From Pullilachnospira sp963929535 (GTDB lineage Bacteria > Bacillota > Clostridia > Lachnospirales > Lachnospiraceae), in contig CAWVIZ010000013.1 of the NCBI GenBank assembly GCA_963929535.1, positions 62,001-126,000 of the forward strand: a DNA stretch of 64,000 nucleotides, in the 5' to 3' direction. Under the pieces are notes generated by a model. The model made no database searches. It was not told the origin of the DNA and was given only the letters and a program-made list of their open reading frames with translations. Within the stretch, counting starts at the first letter, position 1; the number at the start of each line of letters is the position of its first letter. This document shows, piece by piece, positions 8,067 to 17,152 of the stretch. The position numbers and the translations under genes were made by a program.

Positions 8067-9164
8067 TTACTCTCCCAGAAAGTAATGTCCGTAAGCGTCT
8101 GCCGCCATAATGGCCGCATAAACCTTCTCGGGAGTCACCTCAAAGGGCATGTTGTGAAGGGTATCATTCTCCGCGCAGGCGGCCTTTGCCACGGCCATGA
8201 TCTTCTCCTCCGTAATCTCCTTCACACCCAGCTGCGCCAGGGTCACAGGCAGTCCCACTTCGATGCAGAAGCCGATCACCTCTTCCAGCTCCTCCGCGGA
8301 TACGTTCTCCAGCACCAGCTGGGTGATGGTTCCGAAGGCCACCTTCTCGCCGTGGTACATATGATGGCACTCCTCCAGCACCGTCATGCCGTTGTGGATG
8401 GCATGGGCTCCGGCCAGTCCGCCGCTCTCAAATCCCATACCGGACAGCAGGGTGTTGGCCTCGATCACCTTCTCCACCGCCGGAGTGCAGACGCCTGCCT
8501 CCAGGGCGCATTTTGCCTTCACACCCTCTTCCATCAGCGTGTCAAAGCAGAGCTTTGCCAGCGCCATGGCCGCCTGGGTGCATTTTCCGCCGGCGCAGGT
8601 GGTGGCATCGGAACGCTGGCAGGCGCGGGCCTCGAAATAGGTAGCCAGAGCGTCTCCCATTCCCGCCACGGTAAGGCGCACGGGGGATTTGGCGATGATA
8701 TCCGTATCCATCATCACCAGGTTGGGGTTGGCCGGGAGGAACAGATACTCATCGAAAACGCCTTCCTCCGTATAGATTACGGAAAGAGCGCTGCAGGGCG
8801 CGTCTGTGGACGCGATGGTGGGGCAGATGACCACCGGAGTCTTCTGATAGTAGGCCACCGCTTTGGCGGTATCGAAAATCTTTCCGCCGCCCACGCCGAT
8901 CACCAGATCGCAGCCGTTCTCCTTCATAATGCCGCAGAGCCGTTCGATTTCCTTTTTGGAGCACTCGCCGTTGAAATAGTCGAATACAGGCTGGCAGTCC
9001 ACACCGGAAAAGCTTTCCTCGATTTCCTTTCCGATTCTCTTATATCCGCCGGCACTGATGAGAATCAGCGCCTTTTTCCCATAGGAAGCCGCATATGTTC
9101 CCAGTTTTTTCATTTCTCCTGCGCCCTGCACATATTTGCCGGGGCTGATTAATATATTTGCCAT
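8067..9164 (-). CDS. gldA: Glycerol dehydrogenase
   Basis: A 365-residue iron/zinc-type alcohol dehydrogenase that oxidises glycerol to dihydroxyacetone with NAD. The nucleotide-binding GVGGGKIFDTAKAVA and the metal-ligand regions GMGDALATYFEARA (Asp), GAHAIHNGM (His) and MYHGEKVAFG (His) are all present and typical of GldA. The start at 9164 is supported by AGGAGG at 9173-9178; an upstream extension of 16 codons has no ribosome-binding site. A promoter with TTGACA lies at 9218-9246. It appears to be monocistronic. Confidence 0.94.
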   Translation of the reverse strand: MANILISPGKYVQGAGEMKKLGTYAASYGKKALILISAGGYKRIGKEIEESFSGVDCQPVFDYFNGECSKKEIERLCGIMKENGCDLVIGVGGGKIFDTAKAVAYYQKTPVVICPTIASTDAPCSALSVIYTEEGVFDEYLFLPANPNLVMMDTDIIAKSPVRLTVAGMGDALATYFEARACQRSDATTCAGGKCTQAAMALAKLCFDTLMEEGVKAKCALEAGVCTPAVEKVIEANTLLSGMGFESGGLAGAHAIHNGMTVLEECHHMYHGEKVAFGTITQLVLENVSAEELEEVIGFCIEVGLPVTLAQLGVKEITEEKIMAVAKAACAENDTLHNMPFEVTPEKVYAAIMAADAYGHYFLGE

Positions 9165-9217
9165 GTCGCTTACCTCCTGTCTCAGAGTCAATATTGTTAA
9201 TTTTTTAACCATTTTCT

Positions 9218-9246
9218 ATTGTATAGGAAATTGACGCAAATGTCAA
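9218..9246 (-). promoter_or_regulatory. Promoter of gldA
   Basis: Minus-strand TTGACA and TACAAT are separated by 17 nt, 54 nt upstream of the start codon. The -35 element is part of a small palindrome (TTGAC, 6 nt, GTCAA). Confidence 0.7.
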
Positions 9247-9259
9247 CCGCTTTTACTGA

Positions 9260-9696
9260 TCTGCATTTTTTTCTCGTATTCCATCGTATTCGTTCAACCT
9301 TCTCCCTGTCCGCAGCGCTAGATTCCAGCAGCGCACACAGCGCGCCCATCACCATCCGACCGGAGGAGATATAACTGGCCTCCTGCGCCGGAAGATCTAA
9401 TTTTTCCGTAAGGGCCGCGGTTCTGGGATCCATCATGGGGATAACCAGCCGCCCGTTCTCCTCCTCAAACTGCCGGTTATACGCATCCAGCAGCTGATTC
9501 AGAGAATCTTCAGCACAGATTCCACCTTCTGCTCAACACTTAGCTCCACCCGGAAGGTCTGCCAGGTCTTGGAGTTTCCCCCGAAAAACTGCTGGCTGTC
9601 ATCCCGCATTTCCACATCCCGATCCAACAGCTCCTCGATATCTTCTTCCGTGATGGAATCCCTCTGCTGAATCAGAAGTTCCGTATGCCGATCCAT
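9260..9696 (-). pseudogene. Frameshifted gene of unknown function
   Basis: A start with a ribosome-binding site (ATG at 9694-9696, AGAGAGG upstream) opens a 65-codon frame that stops at 9499. Its sense continues in another frame (EDSLNQLLDAYNRQFEEENG and onward) down to about 9260, where it runs into the gldA promoter. The two halves look like one soluble, acidic, helical protein of roughly 150 residues broken by a frameshift near 9500-9510. I do not recognise the family. Nearby DNA is clearly degraded, so decay is more likely than a programmed event. Confidence 0.4.
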
Positions 9697-9968
9697 GATC
9701 CTCTCTTTCTGTTTTAGGAAATCCAAGCCTCCCCGTCCAGCACACGGCAGAAAAAATTTCAGTCCTCCATCTGAACGATTTCCTCGTTGTTGGTCATCAC
9801 CGCAATAGTTCGGGAAAATACAGCGGCGCTGGATTTTAACTGTCCCACCACCTGGATACCAGTGGAGGAATCCAAACTCCCCCGTGGACTCACCCGTAAA
9901 CTTTAACCCTTCCCTTTTCCTATCCGGAAACACCGGCTTTAACAGTGTACAGAACTTCTCCTCTTCAT
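9697..9968 (-). other. Degraded coding remnant, family not recognised
   Basis: No intact gene is visible. On the minus strand one frame reads STGIQVVGQLKSSAAVFSRT and then ends at a stop near 9762, which has the look of real coding sequence, but it has no proper start and is out of frame with its surroundings. It joins the permease remnant to the unknown frameshifted gene. Confidence 0.3.
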
Positions 9969-10244
9969 TTAACTCTCTATCATAAAAGCCAGCACGGTTC
10001 CCAGCTGCGCGCCTTTGAAAAGGATTGCTTCCGCAACAGGGATCATCCATAAAATATCCGCATACATCGGACCTCCCACTACTGTCGCAAGAACGACTCC
10101 AAAAGGATTATTATTTCCAAGAACTGCCTCGATCCAATATTCGGGTATCCAGTTATGGATCACAGCTCCTATCCCAACGCCCGCTAAAATATAAGGAAAA
10201 ACTTTTTTGAAAGTCTCTGAAACCTGCTCTTTCGCATAATTCAA
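9969..10244 (-). pseudogene. Fragment of a YraQ/DUF318-type permease
   Basis: A 91-residue fragment resembling the C-terminal half of predicted permeases of the YraQ (COG0701) family: KKVFPYILAGVGIGAVIHNW, NPFGVVLATVVGGPMYAD, IPVAEAILFKGAQLGTVLAF. Full proteins are about 300 residues or more with 8 or more helices. Here the first half is missing, and the end is lost where the final helix should begin. The adjoining IS110 relic suggests loss through rearrangement. It is unlikely to make a working transporter. Confidence 0.65.
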
Positions 10245-10261
10245 TCATCACAGACCCGGAA

Positions 10262-10497
10262 TCATACTTATTATAAATAAATCTGATATAGGTATTGACA
10301 ATATCAAAGCTTCTGGCAACAAGATCATGCTTGAACAGGTCAGCAATCCATTTGGCATCTTACTTGTCAGTTTACTTACCACGGATAGCCTTAACATATT
10401 TGGGATGGGCAAGGACAATCGTACAATCGTTTTCTAAAACGTTGTAGACTGGGATCCAGTATTTACCGGTAGATTCCATACGGACATCCGGCAAGCC
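10262..10497 (-). pseudogene. IS110-family transposase relic
   Basis: The minus strand reads DVRMESTGKYWIPVYNVLEN, then LAHPKYVKAIRGK, a TAA, TDK, a second TAA, and DAKWIADLFKHDLVA. This is the N-terminal DEDD/RuvC-like region of IS110 transposases (MESTGxYW and TDxxDAxxIA motifs), with two stop codons at positions where lysine (AAA) is expected. The sequence fades out at both ends and no complete copy is nearby. Confidence 0.75.
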
Positions 10498-10499
10498 GG

Positions 10500-10768
10500 A
10501 CAGCCCACTTACCTCCCCATGATTTGTCGTATACCGGGTTCCCTACAAAAAGAATTATAAAGAAAAATAAGCTTAGGAAAAACATTTTCATAACGTTTTG
10601 TGCCTGAGCAAAGCGAAAGGAATGGATATAAAGATGAGAAGTATCACGACAAATAAGCAGACAAAGCTCTGATCCGCAATCGGCCAGGGGAGATTCCTTC
10701 TCCTATCTGATCAACACAATGGCCCTTTCCAGCCAGATGTTCACCTGCCCATATTTCATTGTATACTA
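10500..10768. other. Intergenic stretch without recognised gene
   Basis: About 270 nt upstream of the ferritin promoter. Neither strand shows a coding frame with a plausible start. Part of it may be eroded insertion-sequence flank. Confidence 0.4.
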
Positions 10769-10797
10769 TTGCATTTCAGAGAAAAACGATTTATATT
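10769..10797 (+). promoter_or_regulatory. Promoter of the ferritin gene
   Basis: TTGCAT (10769-10774) and TATATT (10792-10797) are 17 nt apart in an AT-rich stretch. The ribosome-binding site (AAAGGGG) follows about 20 nt later. No clear Fur or PerR box was recognised. Confidence 0.6.
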
Positions 10798-10835
10798 TTA
10801 TATGAGAAATATCATACAGAAAGGGGATTTTATCC

Positions 10836-11348
10836 ATGTTAAATGAAAAAGTAGCTGAACTGCTCAACACACAGATCAATAAAGAATTATACTCCGCGTA
10901 CCTTTATCTTGCTTTCGCAAATTATTTTTCAGATGAAGGGCTGGACGGATTTGCCAACTGGTACAATGTTCAGGCACAGGAAGAACGTGACCACGCAATG
11001 CTCATCAGACAGTATATGCAGAACAATGATGCGCCGATTACCTTCTCTATGATTGACCAGCCGGACACTGATTTCAAGAGCCATTTGGAAGTTTTGGAAA
11101 ATGGCCTGACACACGAGCGCTATGTAACCGGACTGATCAACAATATCTATGCGGCTGCCTACGATGTAAAAGATTTCCGTACCATGCAGTTCCTTGACTG
11201 GTTCGTCAAAGAACAGGGTGAAGAGGAAACCAATGCAAACGACCTCATCAAGAAGATGAACCTTTTCGGTTCTGATCCGAAGAGCCTGTATCTGCTCGAT
11301 CAGGAGCTGGCTGCACGGGTATACACTGCTCCGTCTCTGGTACTGTAG
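10836..11348 (+). CDS. ftnA: Bacterial non-haem ferritin
   Basis: A 170-residue ferritin that oxidises and stores iron in a 24-subunit cytoplasmic shell. The ferroxidase ligands match the bacterial family by position: Glu17, Glu50, His53, Glu94 and Gln127, with Glu130 nearby. The four-helix bundle plus a short C-terminal helix gives the expected length. A promoter lies at 10769-10797 and a strong terminator follows, so the gene is transcribed alone. The region around it is full of decayed DNA, but this gene is intact. Confidence 0.95.
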   Translation: MLNEKVAELLNTQINKELYSAYLYLAFANYFSDEGLDGFANWYNVQAQEERDHAMLIRQYMQNNDAPITFSMIDQPDTDFKSHLEVLENGLTHERYVTGLINNIYAAAYDVKDFRTMQFLDWFVKEQGEEETNANDLIKKMNLFGSDPKSLYLLDQELAARVYTAPSLVL

Positions 11349-11421
11349 GAAATGATCTACAGAAAAAGTCGGCAGAAAAACTGACTTTATCCCTTAACCT
11401 GTTTTTGACCGCTGATAGAAG

Positions 11422-11468
11422 AAAGAATCGCCGTATTCCCTGTATTCGCCGGGATACTGCGATTCTTT
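11422..11468 (+). terminator. Intrinsic terminator of the ferritin gene
   Basis: Arms 11422-11440 and 11451-11468 pair over about 18 nt with minor mismatches around a 10-nt loop, with A-rich and T-rich outer ends. It lies 74 nt after the stop. Confidence 0.7.
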
Positions 11469-11554
11469 CATTCACTTATTCCTTTCCCTCATCGTTTTCA
11501 TTTTGCTTTTCGCCGAAAAACTGCCAATCGTCTTCACCTGACTCCATATGGGAA

Positions 11555-11684
11555 GTCAAAGACCCCGCAGCAAGCTACGGGGCAGCAAACTTGCAGCGCA
11601 GCAGAGCTGCGGGGTATTTGACCCTCGCGGCAGTCGCCAAATGGACATGCAAGCATGTCCGCTTGGCTCGTTGCCCGCAGGAAT
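11555..11684. repeat. Family B palindromic repeat, copy B1
   Basis: The 130-bp element begins GTCAAAGACCCCGCAG, has an internal GC-rich hairpin (GCAGCAGAGCTGC) and the palindrome GGACATGCAAGCATGTCC, and ends near CCCGCAGGAAT. The same modules occur at 48052-48150 and, inverted, at 52341-52477. It lies between the ferritin terminator and the broken acetyltransferase gene. Confidence 0.8.
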
Positions 11685-11687
11685 AAA

Positions 11688-12271
11688 TTATCGGTTTTCT
11701 CTCACTGGACGACAGGGATTTCCGTAAGCTATAGTGTTTTCCGGTATATCTTTTGTAACGATGCTTCCGGCTCCGATCACAACGTTATCGCCGATCGTTA
11801 CTCCCGGCATAATAATTGCTCCTCCTCCTATCCATACATTATTTCCTATCACAACTGGTGCTGTCTGCGTTTTACAGAATTCAAAAGAACCGTCTTCCTT
11901 TAGCGTCCCAAAACGCTCGGACGCATTTGTCGGGTGAAAAGCCGTATAAATTTGAACGTTGGGAGCAATCAATGCATTGTCACCAATCTTAATAATATTG
12001 TCATCCAAAAACGTACAATTCATATTTACTTCGCAATTATTCCGAAATAAATGTTATTACCATAATCGACAAAAAATGGTGCTGTAATCCAGAGATTTTC
12101 ACCTCTCCCTCCCAGCAGTTCATTTAAGATTCTTTCTTTTTCCTCTTCATCTGCGGAATCCGTCCGGTTATAATCCCGAACCAGATCTTTTGCTTTATGC
12201 CATTGTGCCAATAATTCCGGATCTCCGCAATCATAAAGCTGTCCTGCCAGCATCTTTTCTCTTTCCGTCAT
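11688..12271 (-). pseudogene. maa: Maltose/galactoside O-acetyltransferase with one-base frameshift
   Basis: Two adjacent frames make one gene of the maltose O-acetyltransferase family (acetyl-CoA-dependent acetylation of sugars; left-handed beta-helix). The first part (start 12271) has the Mac domain beginning MTEREKMLAGQLYD and ends GNNIYFG; the second continues NNCEVNMNCTFLDD and carries the hexapeptide repeats with NNVWIGGGAIIMPG. The junction reads GGAATAAT on the minus strand where GGAAATAAT would keep the frame, so one A is missing near 12038-12044. The gene is otherwise full length. A recent mutation or a sequencing error would look the same. Confidence 0.85.
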
Positions 12272-12283
12272 ACTTACCTCCTG

Positions 12284-12898
12284 TTATAATGATTCGTCCG
12301 TTTTTTGCCCGTCGTGTGCCATCCACTTACATTCCGTTAGTTCCATATTGGTAAAAACAGCGCAAAATGAAGATTCTTCCGGACTGCATGCATAAATTCC
12401 AAACTGAACGGCTCCTCTTGCCTCATGCAGATGACAAATACGCATCTGGTGGAACAGGACGCCGTCGTATGAACATTCAATGCAAAAATCATCCTCCCGG
12501 CGGCTCAGCCGATACCACATGGATTTTACATCAGCCGGTATTTCCGTCGTAGCCCAGTCCGAATATCCATGATTCGTTACAACACTGCCCAAATGCTGAA
12601 AACATTCGTTTTCATATTCAACCGATCCTTTGATCCAGTTTTCACTGTCAAGATACAGGACCACTCCGCATTGGTCGAAACGGCAACAGCTTCCTGTAAA
12701 ATCTGTTTTTACCACAAAAGAAAAAAATTTTTCTTCAAGTGACATTTGGAGTACCGGAGCATTATCATTTCGGAAATGATAATAAGTTCGCTGCCACAGA
12801 TCGGTATGTGGTCTTGTCACTATCTCGATACGGTCTTGAGCAATCGTATAATTTTCCGGTCGCCTTGTCCATTGCAGACTGTTTACATCAAACTTCAT
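12284..12898 (-). CDS. DUF1349 domain protein (concanavalin A-like fold)
   Basis: A 204-residue soluble protein of the DUF1349 family, predicted to have a concanavalin A-like beta sandwich; such proteins bind carbohydrates or act as accessory factors. Typical features are LQWTRRPENYTIAQDRIEI at the N-terminus and the central FDQCGVVLYLDSENWIKGSV. The ATG at 12898 is preferred because GGAGG lies 8 nt upstream; a TTG five codons earlier overlaps that site. The stop is 13 nt upstream of the maa start, so the two were probably one transcript. No signal peptide is visible. Confidence 0.8.
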   Translation of the reverse strand: MKFDVNSLQWTRRPENYTIAQDRIEIVTRPHTDLWQRTYYHFRNDNAPVLQMSLEEKFFSFVVKTDFTGSCCRFDQCGVVLYLDSENWIKGSVEYENECFQHLGSVVTNHGYSDWATTEIPADVKSMWYRLSRREDDFCIECSYDGVLFHQMRICHLHEARGAVQFGIYACSPEESSFCAVFTNMELTECKWMAHDGQKTDESL

Positions 12899-13004
12899 CG
12901 TCCATTCCTCCAATACTTTTTTCAGTCATCGTGTTATCTCCTTACTGTCCACAGCCGTCCAGTACATTCCCATAAGATAATACTGGTTGGTACTGGGGAT
13001 AAAT

Positions 13005-13522
13005 TCAAATTCCGGCATATATTCTTCCAGGATAAAGGCACAAAGTTTTCGCTCCCACCTGTGGGATCAGCTCTGTAATTTCTCTGTTCATGGGATAGTC
13101 CATGGTCAAATCGGAAAGCAACGCCGCGCCATTATCAAAAATCGGGCAATAATGAAATTCACCCAAATCATCACACAATACCGCAATATTGTGGGTATGG
13201 CGATCCTCGTTAAGAAACAGCGCGTCTATGGTGAACAGTCTGCCAAGATACGCGCCAAAATTTTTCATACCTGTCATCTGCTCTATCTGCTGCACAAGAA
13301 ACCGGCAGCGCTCTTCTGTTTCCTGTATTCTGAAAATACTTTTGTAAAGACTCTGAGCGTACATCTGATAAAAAAGCCGCTCCAGAGTAATAATCTGCCA
13401 TCCCTGAGGAAGAAAACTTTTACTTTTGCATCCCAGATTCCCTGGCGTTCCCATTTTAACTGGTTACCCTTAGAGGAATGTACAACGGGGACAGCCGCAT
13501 ATTTATCGGATAAATTGATCAT
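13005..13522 (-). pseudogene. HipA-like kinase-fold gene, truncated and frameshifted
   Basis: The start (ATG 13522, MINLSDKYAAVPVVHSSKGN) and the later part (GWQIITLERLFYQMYAQSLY, then DALFLNEDRHTHNIAVL and YCPIFDNGAALLSD) are in different frames. The second part carries the NEDRH(T)xN catalytic loop and FDNG metal-binding motif of HipA/CtkA-like kinases. The spacing suggests that several dozen codons are missing in the N-terminal lobe, and the C-terminus ends early. It overlaps the end of the restored XRE partner frame by a few bases, the layout of a hipBA-type pair. Confidence 0.65.
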
Positions 13523-13526
13523 ATCA

Positions 13527-14055
13527 TCACCTCTCAATTTCTATCCAAAAATTGTCCTCCGCCATCCTTCCTTCCGTTTTCTCAATGATCATAAAAGGGC
13601 AGATTTAATTGTTTCAGAATAATCTTCATTTTATCTCTGGTTCTGGGGAAGCATCTGGATTCAAGAAATTCTTCATAGTCTTTGTAGGAAGGGTGTTCGT
13701 TCCTTCCAAATGCACAGAAAAGAGGATCTTTCCTGAAATTTTTAATCCGTATCTGCTGCGCGCGGTCATCCACATCAATCACTGTACACAGCTGATCTTC
13801 ATACATATATCTGAGCCGAAGCGGCAGTTCCGTTTCGGGAATCAGCAGTTCCTCCAACATTTCCGGGTGCTCCCGAAGGATACAGAGCAACGCCGCAGCT
13901 GCTCCTTTTGCGGTACCCTGTCTGCTCTCCCAATATTCCACCGTTTTTACGGATACCCCCATAAGACTGGCCAGCTCCCTCTGTTTCAGTTTCAGTTTTT
14001 TCCGAATGCGTTTCACGTCAGCGGCAGCCAATGTTTCCTGCAATGCAAATTCCAT
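13527..14055 (-). pseudogene. XRE-family regulator, partner of the HipA-like gene, frame lost near its end
   Basis: The intact frame (14055 to 13582, 157 residues) has an N-terminal helix-turn-helix (KLKLKQRELASLMGVSVKTV, about 20-39) and a C-terminal domain (YMYEDQLCTVIDVDDRAQQI). It stops abruptly after NLPFYDH. A second frame then reads MIIEKTEGRMAEDNFWIEIE plus one residue and stops at 13527, overlapping the next start by a few bases. Restoring 11 nt between two copies of TTTATGATC would join the frames, so the original gene was about 180 residues. The antitoxin/autorepressor role is inferred from the HipA-like neighbour. Confidence 0.65.
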
Positions 14056-14285
14056 GCCGATCCCTCCCTGATACTGTTAATAAGGCAGACTCCAGATTCC
14101 CGAATTTTCCGGTGATTTCATGTAAACTGTCCTATGTGAGTAGTATAACACATTTCTACTAAATATAAGGGGTATTTTTGATTTTTTCTACTAAATTTTA
14201 GGGTTTCATCTGCTGCAGCGCATATCCTTCATGGAAACATCTATCATCTGTACAACTTTGTACAGCAATCTGCAAAAATAAAAAG

Positions 14286-14319
14286 GCTCCAAACTCCTCT
14301 TTTACAAGGATTTGAAGCT
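14286..14319 (-). terminator. Terminator of tRNA-Cys (first copy)
   Basis: On the minus strand GCTTCAAATCC and GGAGTTTGGAGC pair around an A-rich loop and are followed by TTTTTA. The same hairpin follows the second tRNA-Cys copy. Confidence 0.75.
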
Positions 14320-14329
14320 CTTCCACGAA

Positions 14330-14401
14330 AGGCGCAGACCGGATTTGAACCGGTGAATCGAGGTGTTGCAGACCTATGCCTTACCACTTGGCTACTGCGC
14401 C
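14330..14401 (-). tRNA. tRNA-Cys (GCA)
   Basis: A 72-nt cloverleaf: acceptor GGCGCAG/CTGCGCC, T-loop GGTTCAAATCC, anticodon GCA in loop CTGCAAC, discriminator U. It has its own promoter and terminator. A second copy with identical body lies at 25880-25951. Confidence 0.95.
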
Positions 14402-14423
14402 GTATGTCCTCCGACATGAGTGT

Positions 14424-14453
14424 ATTATAACGCCGGAGGCATAGCGGTGTCAA
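14424..14453 (-). promoter_or_regulatory. Promoter of tRNA-Cys (first copy)
   Basis: Minus-strand TTGACA and TATAAT are 18 nt apart and end about 20 nt upstream of the mature tRNA. Confidence 0.75.
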
Positions 14454-14575
14454 TTCCCAAATTCATGGGATTTTCTGAATTTTATCAGCACTTTCTGCCG
14501 ATGCGGCCGGAACCGCCCCGCTGTCTGTCTGAGACAGCCTCCCGAATCACTCCGGAATCCGATCCAGCTTCCCGC

Positions 14576-17152
14576 CTACTCAAATCTCCCGATACCGTCC
14601 ATGATGCTCCGGGATTTCCACGATTTCAGAATCCGGACAGACAATCCCGCGCAGACCAGCAGTGTCCCGGCGGAGACCATCCCAAAGCTGTTCCAGTCAA
14701 AGGCAAAGCCGTGTCCGAAGGAATTCATTTCCGAGGAAAAGTACACGTACCGCAGCACCGGCCAGAGAACCAGGAATCCTGACAGGATTCCCACGGCCCC
14801 CAGGATCAGATTTTCAAATAAAAGCATCCTCTTCACCATGGGGATACTCAGTCCCACTGCCCGCAGCATGCAGATTTCCCGGGTTCTGGACTGCATCCGG
14901 TAGCGCAGATTGTTGATCATATTCACCAGCACCAGCACAAAGGCGGTAACCGCAATTCCCACAATGTACACCATCTGCTTAAAATAAAGCATTTCATTCT
15001 GCCGGATTTCCCGGATCAGGCTCCGGGTGGAAACATTTTCGCTCCGGCTTCCTGCCCGGATCAGCTTCCGTTCCAGTTCCGTCTGCTGCTCCCCGCTAAG
15101 CCCTTCCTCCCCATCCAGATACATACACTGGATGGCGCTGTCCGGGGCGATCTCCCTCATATACCGGTCACTGGTGATCAGCATCGGATAGAGTGTTCTC
15201 CTGCAGTCATACATGTACGGGAAAGAGACTACTGCAGCTACCCGATATGTCCGATAGATATACGGCGCTTCCTGGTCTGACAGGTTTTCGTACTCCTGAG
15301 AATCTGTCTCCAGATCCGCCCGGTATTTCATTCGGATCCTGTCTCCGGCATGATACTCCATCAGCGGCGTTCCTTCTTTATAGGAGCCGGGAATCTGATC
15401 TTCCCCTGTTCCCTTCATCCGCAGCACCGACAGGATGATCTCATCCTCCTCCAGATGCTCCCAATCAAAGCTGCCTTCTACCACATACGGCTCCAGAGCT
15501 TTCAATGCGTTTTCATTGTATCCGCAGAAAAGGGATTTGTAAATCTGATCCTTCCCGTCAAATCCTGCATCGCTATAGCCGTAAAGCTCCTGACGGGCCT
15601 GATTATGCCGGTCATAATAGCTGTCAATACGGGGAACGTCTTCGTCATCCACCACCCGGACAGGGAGAAAGGATGCTGTTTTCACAGAAAGGATCTCCTC
15701 TGTACTTCTGATCTTTTCCACGCTTTCTCTGGAAATCCCCTGCTGTACCGTGTCAAAATACTGCATGGTCATGGCGTACTGCCCGTTAAGATAATACAGC
15801 TCCCTGGTATCCTCCCGGTAAATCCCCAGGGTCCGGGCTTTATACGCCAGGCCGGTGAACAGTACCACCCCCACGCATATGGTCAGCGCCACAAACCCGC
15901 TGGTGCGCATATCTCTCAGCAGATATTTTCCTCCCATCCGGAGCAGCATCCCCGTCTTGCTGTCCGCCCGGGCAAGTCTCAGGCATTTTCCTGCGCCGCC
16001 TTTTTTATCAGCGCTGCCTGTGATGGTCTGTATCACCGAAGGCTTCACCACTCTTCTTCCCGCGGCATATCCTGTGATTCCCACACAGACAGCCGCCGCC
16101 GCGCCGCACAGCAGAATCGGGCCTGCAGGTATCACAAGATGGAATTCTACCGTTTGTCCAAACAGGCAGACCCCGCTCTCCCTGTCCTGGGACAGCAGCA
16201 GAAGCCCCCATGCGGTCAGAAGTCCCAGAAGGATCCCCACAGGAAGCGCCGCCAGATAGATCAGATACAGCTCCCTCAGCATCATACGGCGCAGGGCCCG
16301 TTTTTTCATTCCCAGCGCCCTCAGAATCCCGTACTGAGAGGCTCTGGACATCAGCGTTATCCGGTAGATCCCGTAAAAGACCACCATACAGATCACCAAG
16401 ACCAGAACAGTCAGTTCCGCGTCCAGAAGATACAGGCTGCTCCTGTCCTCCCTGGCCGGGCATTCCCGGATCTGCTCCCCGCTGATCCCCAGTTCCTCCT
16501 GCAGCCGGCTCACCTTCTCTTCATAGTCCGTCTTCTCAGAAAAGATCAGGTAAGTCATAAAGGTCTCCCCGGAATCCTCCGTGCAGGCAGCAAACAGATT
16601 CAGAAGCCCGTACTTTTTAAATCCATAAATATCCGACAGAATTCCCGTCAGCCGGAACTCCCGGGTTTTTCCGGTATCCGGGTCCGTCAGAATAACCTTC
16701 TGACCGATGGTGGGTTCGATCCCCAGATTCAGAAGCGTCCATTTCTCCGCAGCCACCTCTCCGGGCTTTCCGGGCAGCCTTCCCTCCAGGACCTGAGACA
16801 TCATGGTTGAGGCAGCTTCATCATTTTTCGTCACATACACCTGCTGGTTGTTTTTCCGGTACAGACGCCCCTCCCCCTGCTGAACTCCCATCCAGACCAC
16901 CTCCGGGTCATCGGCCAGAAGATCCCTCTGGGAGGCGGAAAGCCCATCGATATAACAATCCGAGGGAGTAAATTCCGCCTTGGCCTGAATATTGGCAATA
17001 TGAAAATTGGTGTGGAGCATGGTCAGCAGCACTGTCAGCAGCAGAAATGTCAGCACAAATCCGAAAAAGAGCGCAGCTGTATTCTTCTTACAGCTTCTTA
17101 TGAATCTCCAGGACAGCCAAATCTTTCTGTCGCCTCTTTTTCTGTTTTTCAT
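14576..17152 (-). CDS. FtsX-like ABC transporter permease
   Basis: An 858-residue permease with the MacB/FtsX layout duplicated. An N-terminal helix (about 25-48) precedes a large extracytoplasmic domain; three helices follow near 250-360 (LTVLVLVICMVVFYGIYRIT onward), then a helix near 420, a second extracytoplasmic domain, and three C-terminal helices (from about 735). Such proteins do not carry solute through a pore but couple ATP hydrolysis to extraction or signalling at the membrane surface, for example peptide-antibiotic defence or lipoprotein handling. Its ATG overlaps the stop of the ATPase gene by 4 nt. The upstream two-component genes probably control it. Confidence 0.9.
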   Translation of the reverse strand: MKNRKRGDRKIWLSWRFIRSCKKNTAALFFGFVLTFLLLTVLLTMLHTNFHIANIQAKAEFTPSDCYIDGLSASQRDLLADDPEVVWMGVQQGEGRLYRKNNQQVYVTKNDEAASTMMSQVLEGRLPGKPGEVAAEKWTLLNLGIEPTIGQKVILTDPDTGKTREFRLTGILSDIYGFKKYGLLNLFAACTEDSGETFMTYLIFSEKTDYEEKVSRLQEELGISGEQIRECPAREDRSSLYLLDAELTVLVLVICMVVFYGIYRITLMSRASQYGILRALGMKKRALRRMMLRELYLIYLAALPVGILLGLLTAWGLLLLSQDRESGVCLFGQTVEFHLVIPAGPILLCGAAAAVCVGITGYAAGRRVVKPSVIQTITGSADKKGGAGKCLRLARADSKTGMLLRMGGKYLLRDMRTSGFVALTICVGVVLFTGLAYKARTLGIYREDTRELYYLNGQYAMTMQYFDTVQQGISRESVEKIRSTEEILSVKTASFLPVRVVDDEDVPRIDSYYDRHNQARQELYGYSDAGFDGKDQIYKSLFCGYNENALKALEPYVVEGSFDWEHLEEDEIILSVLRMKGTGEDQIPGSYKEGTPLMEYHAGDRIRMKYRADLETDSQEYENLSDQEAPYIYRTYRVAAVVSFPYMYDCRRTLYPMLITSDRYMREIAPDSAIQCMYLDGEEGLSGEQQTELERKLIRAGSRSENVSTRSLIREIRQNEMLYFKQMVYIVGIAVTAFVLVLVNMINNLRYRMQSRTREICMLRAVGLSIPMVKRMLLFENLILGAVGILSGFLVLWPVLRYVYFSSEMNSFGHGFAFDWNSFGMVSAGTLLVCAGLSVRILKSWKSRSIMDGIGRFE

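Noticed and set aside
14630..16810. Long plus-strand frames opposite the FtsX permease gene
   Set aside because: They mirror the codon pattern of the real gene, are rich in Arg, His and Pro, and have no ribosome-binding sites.
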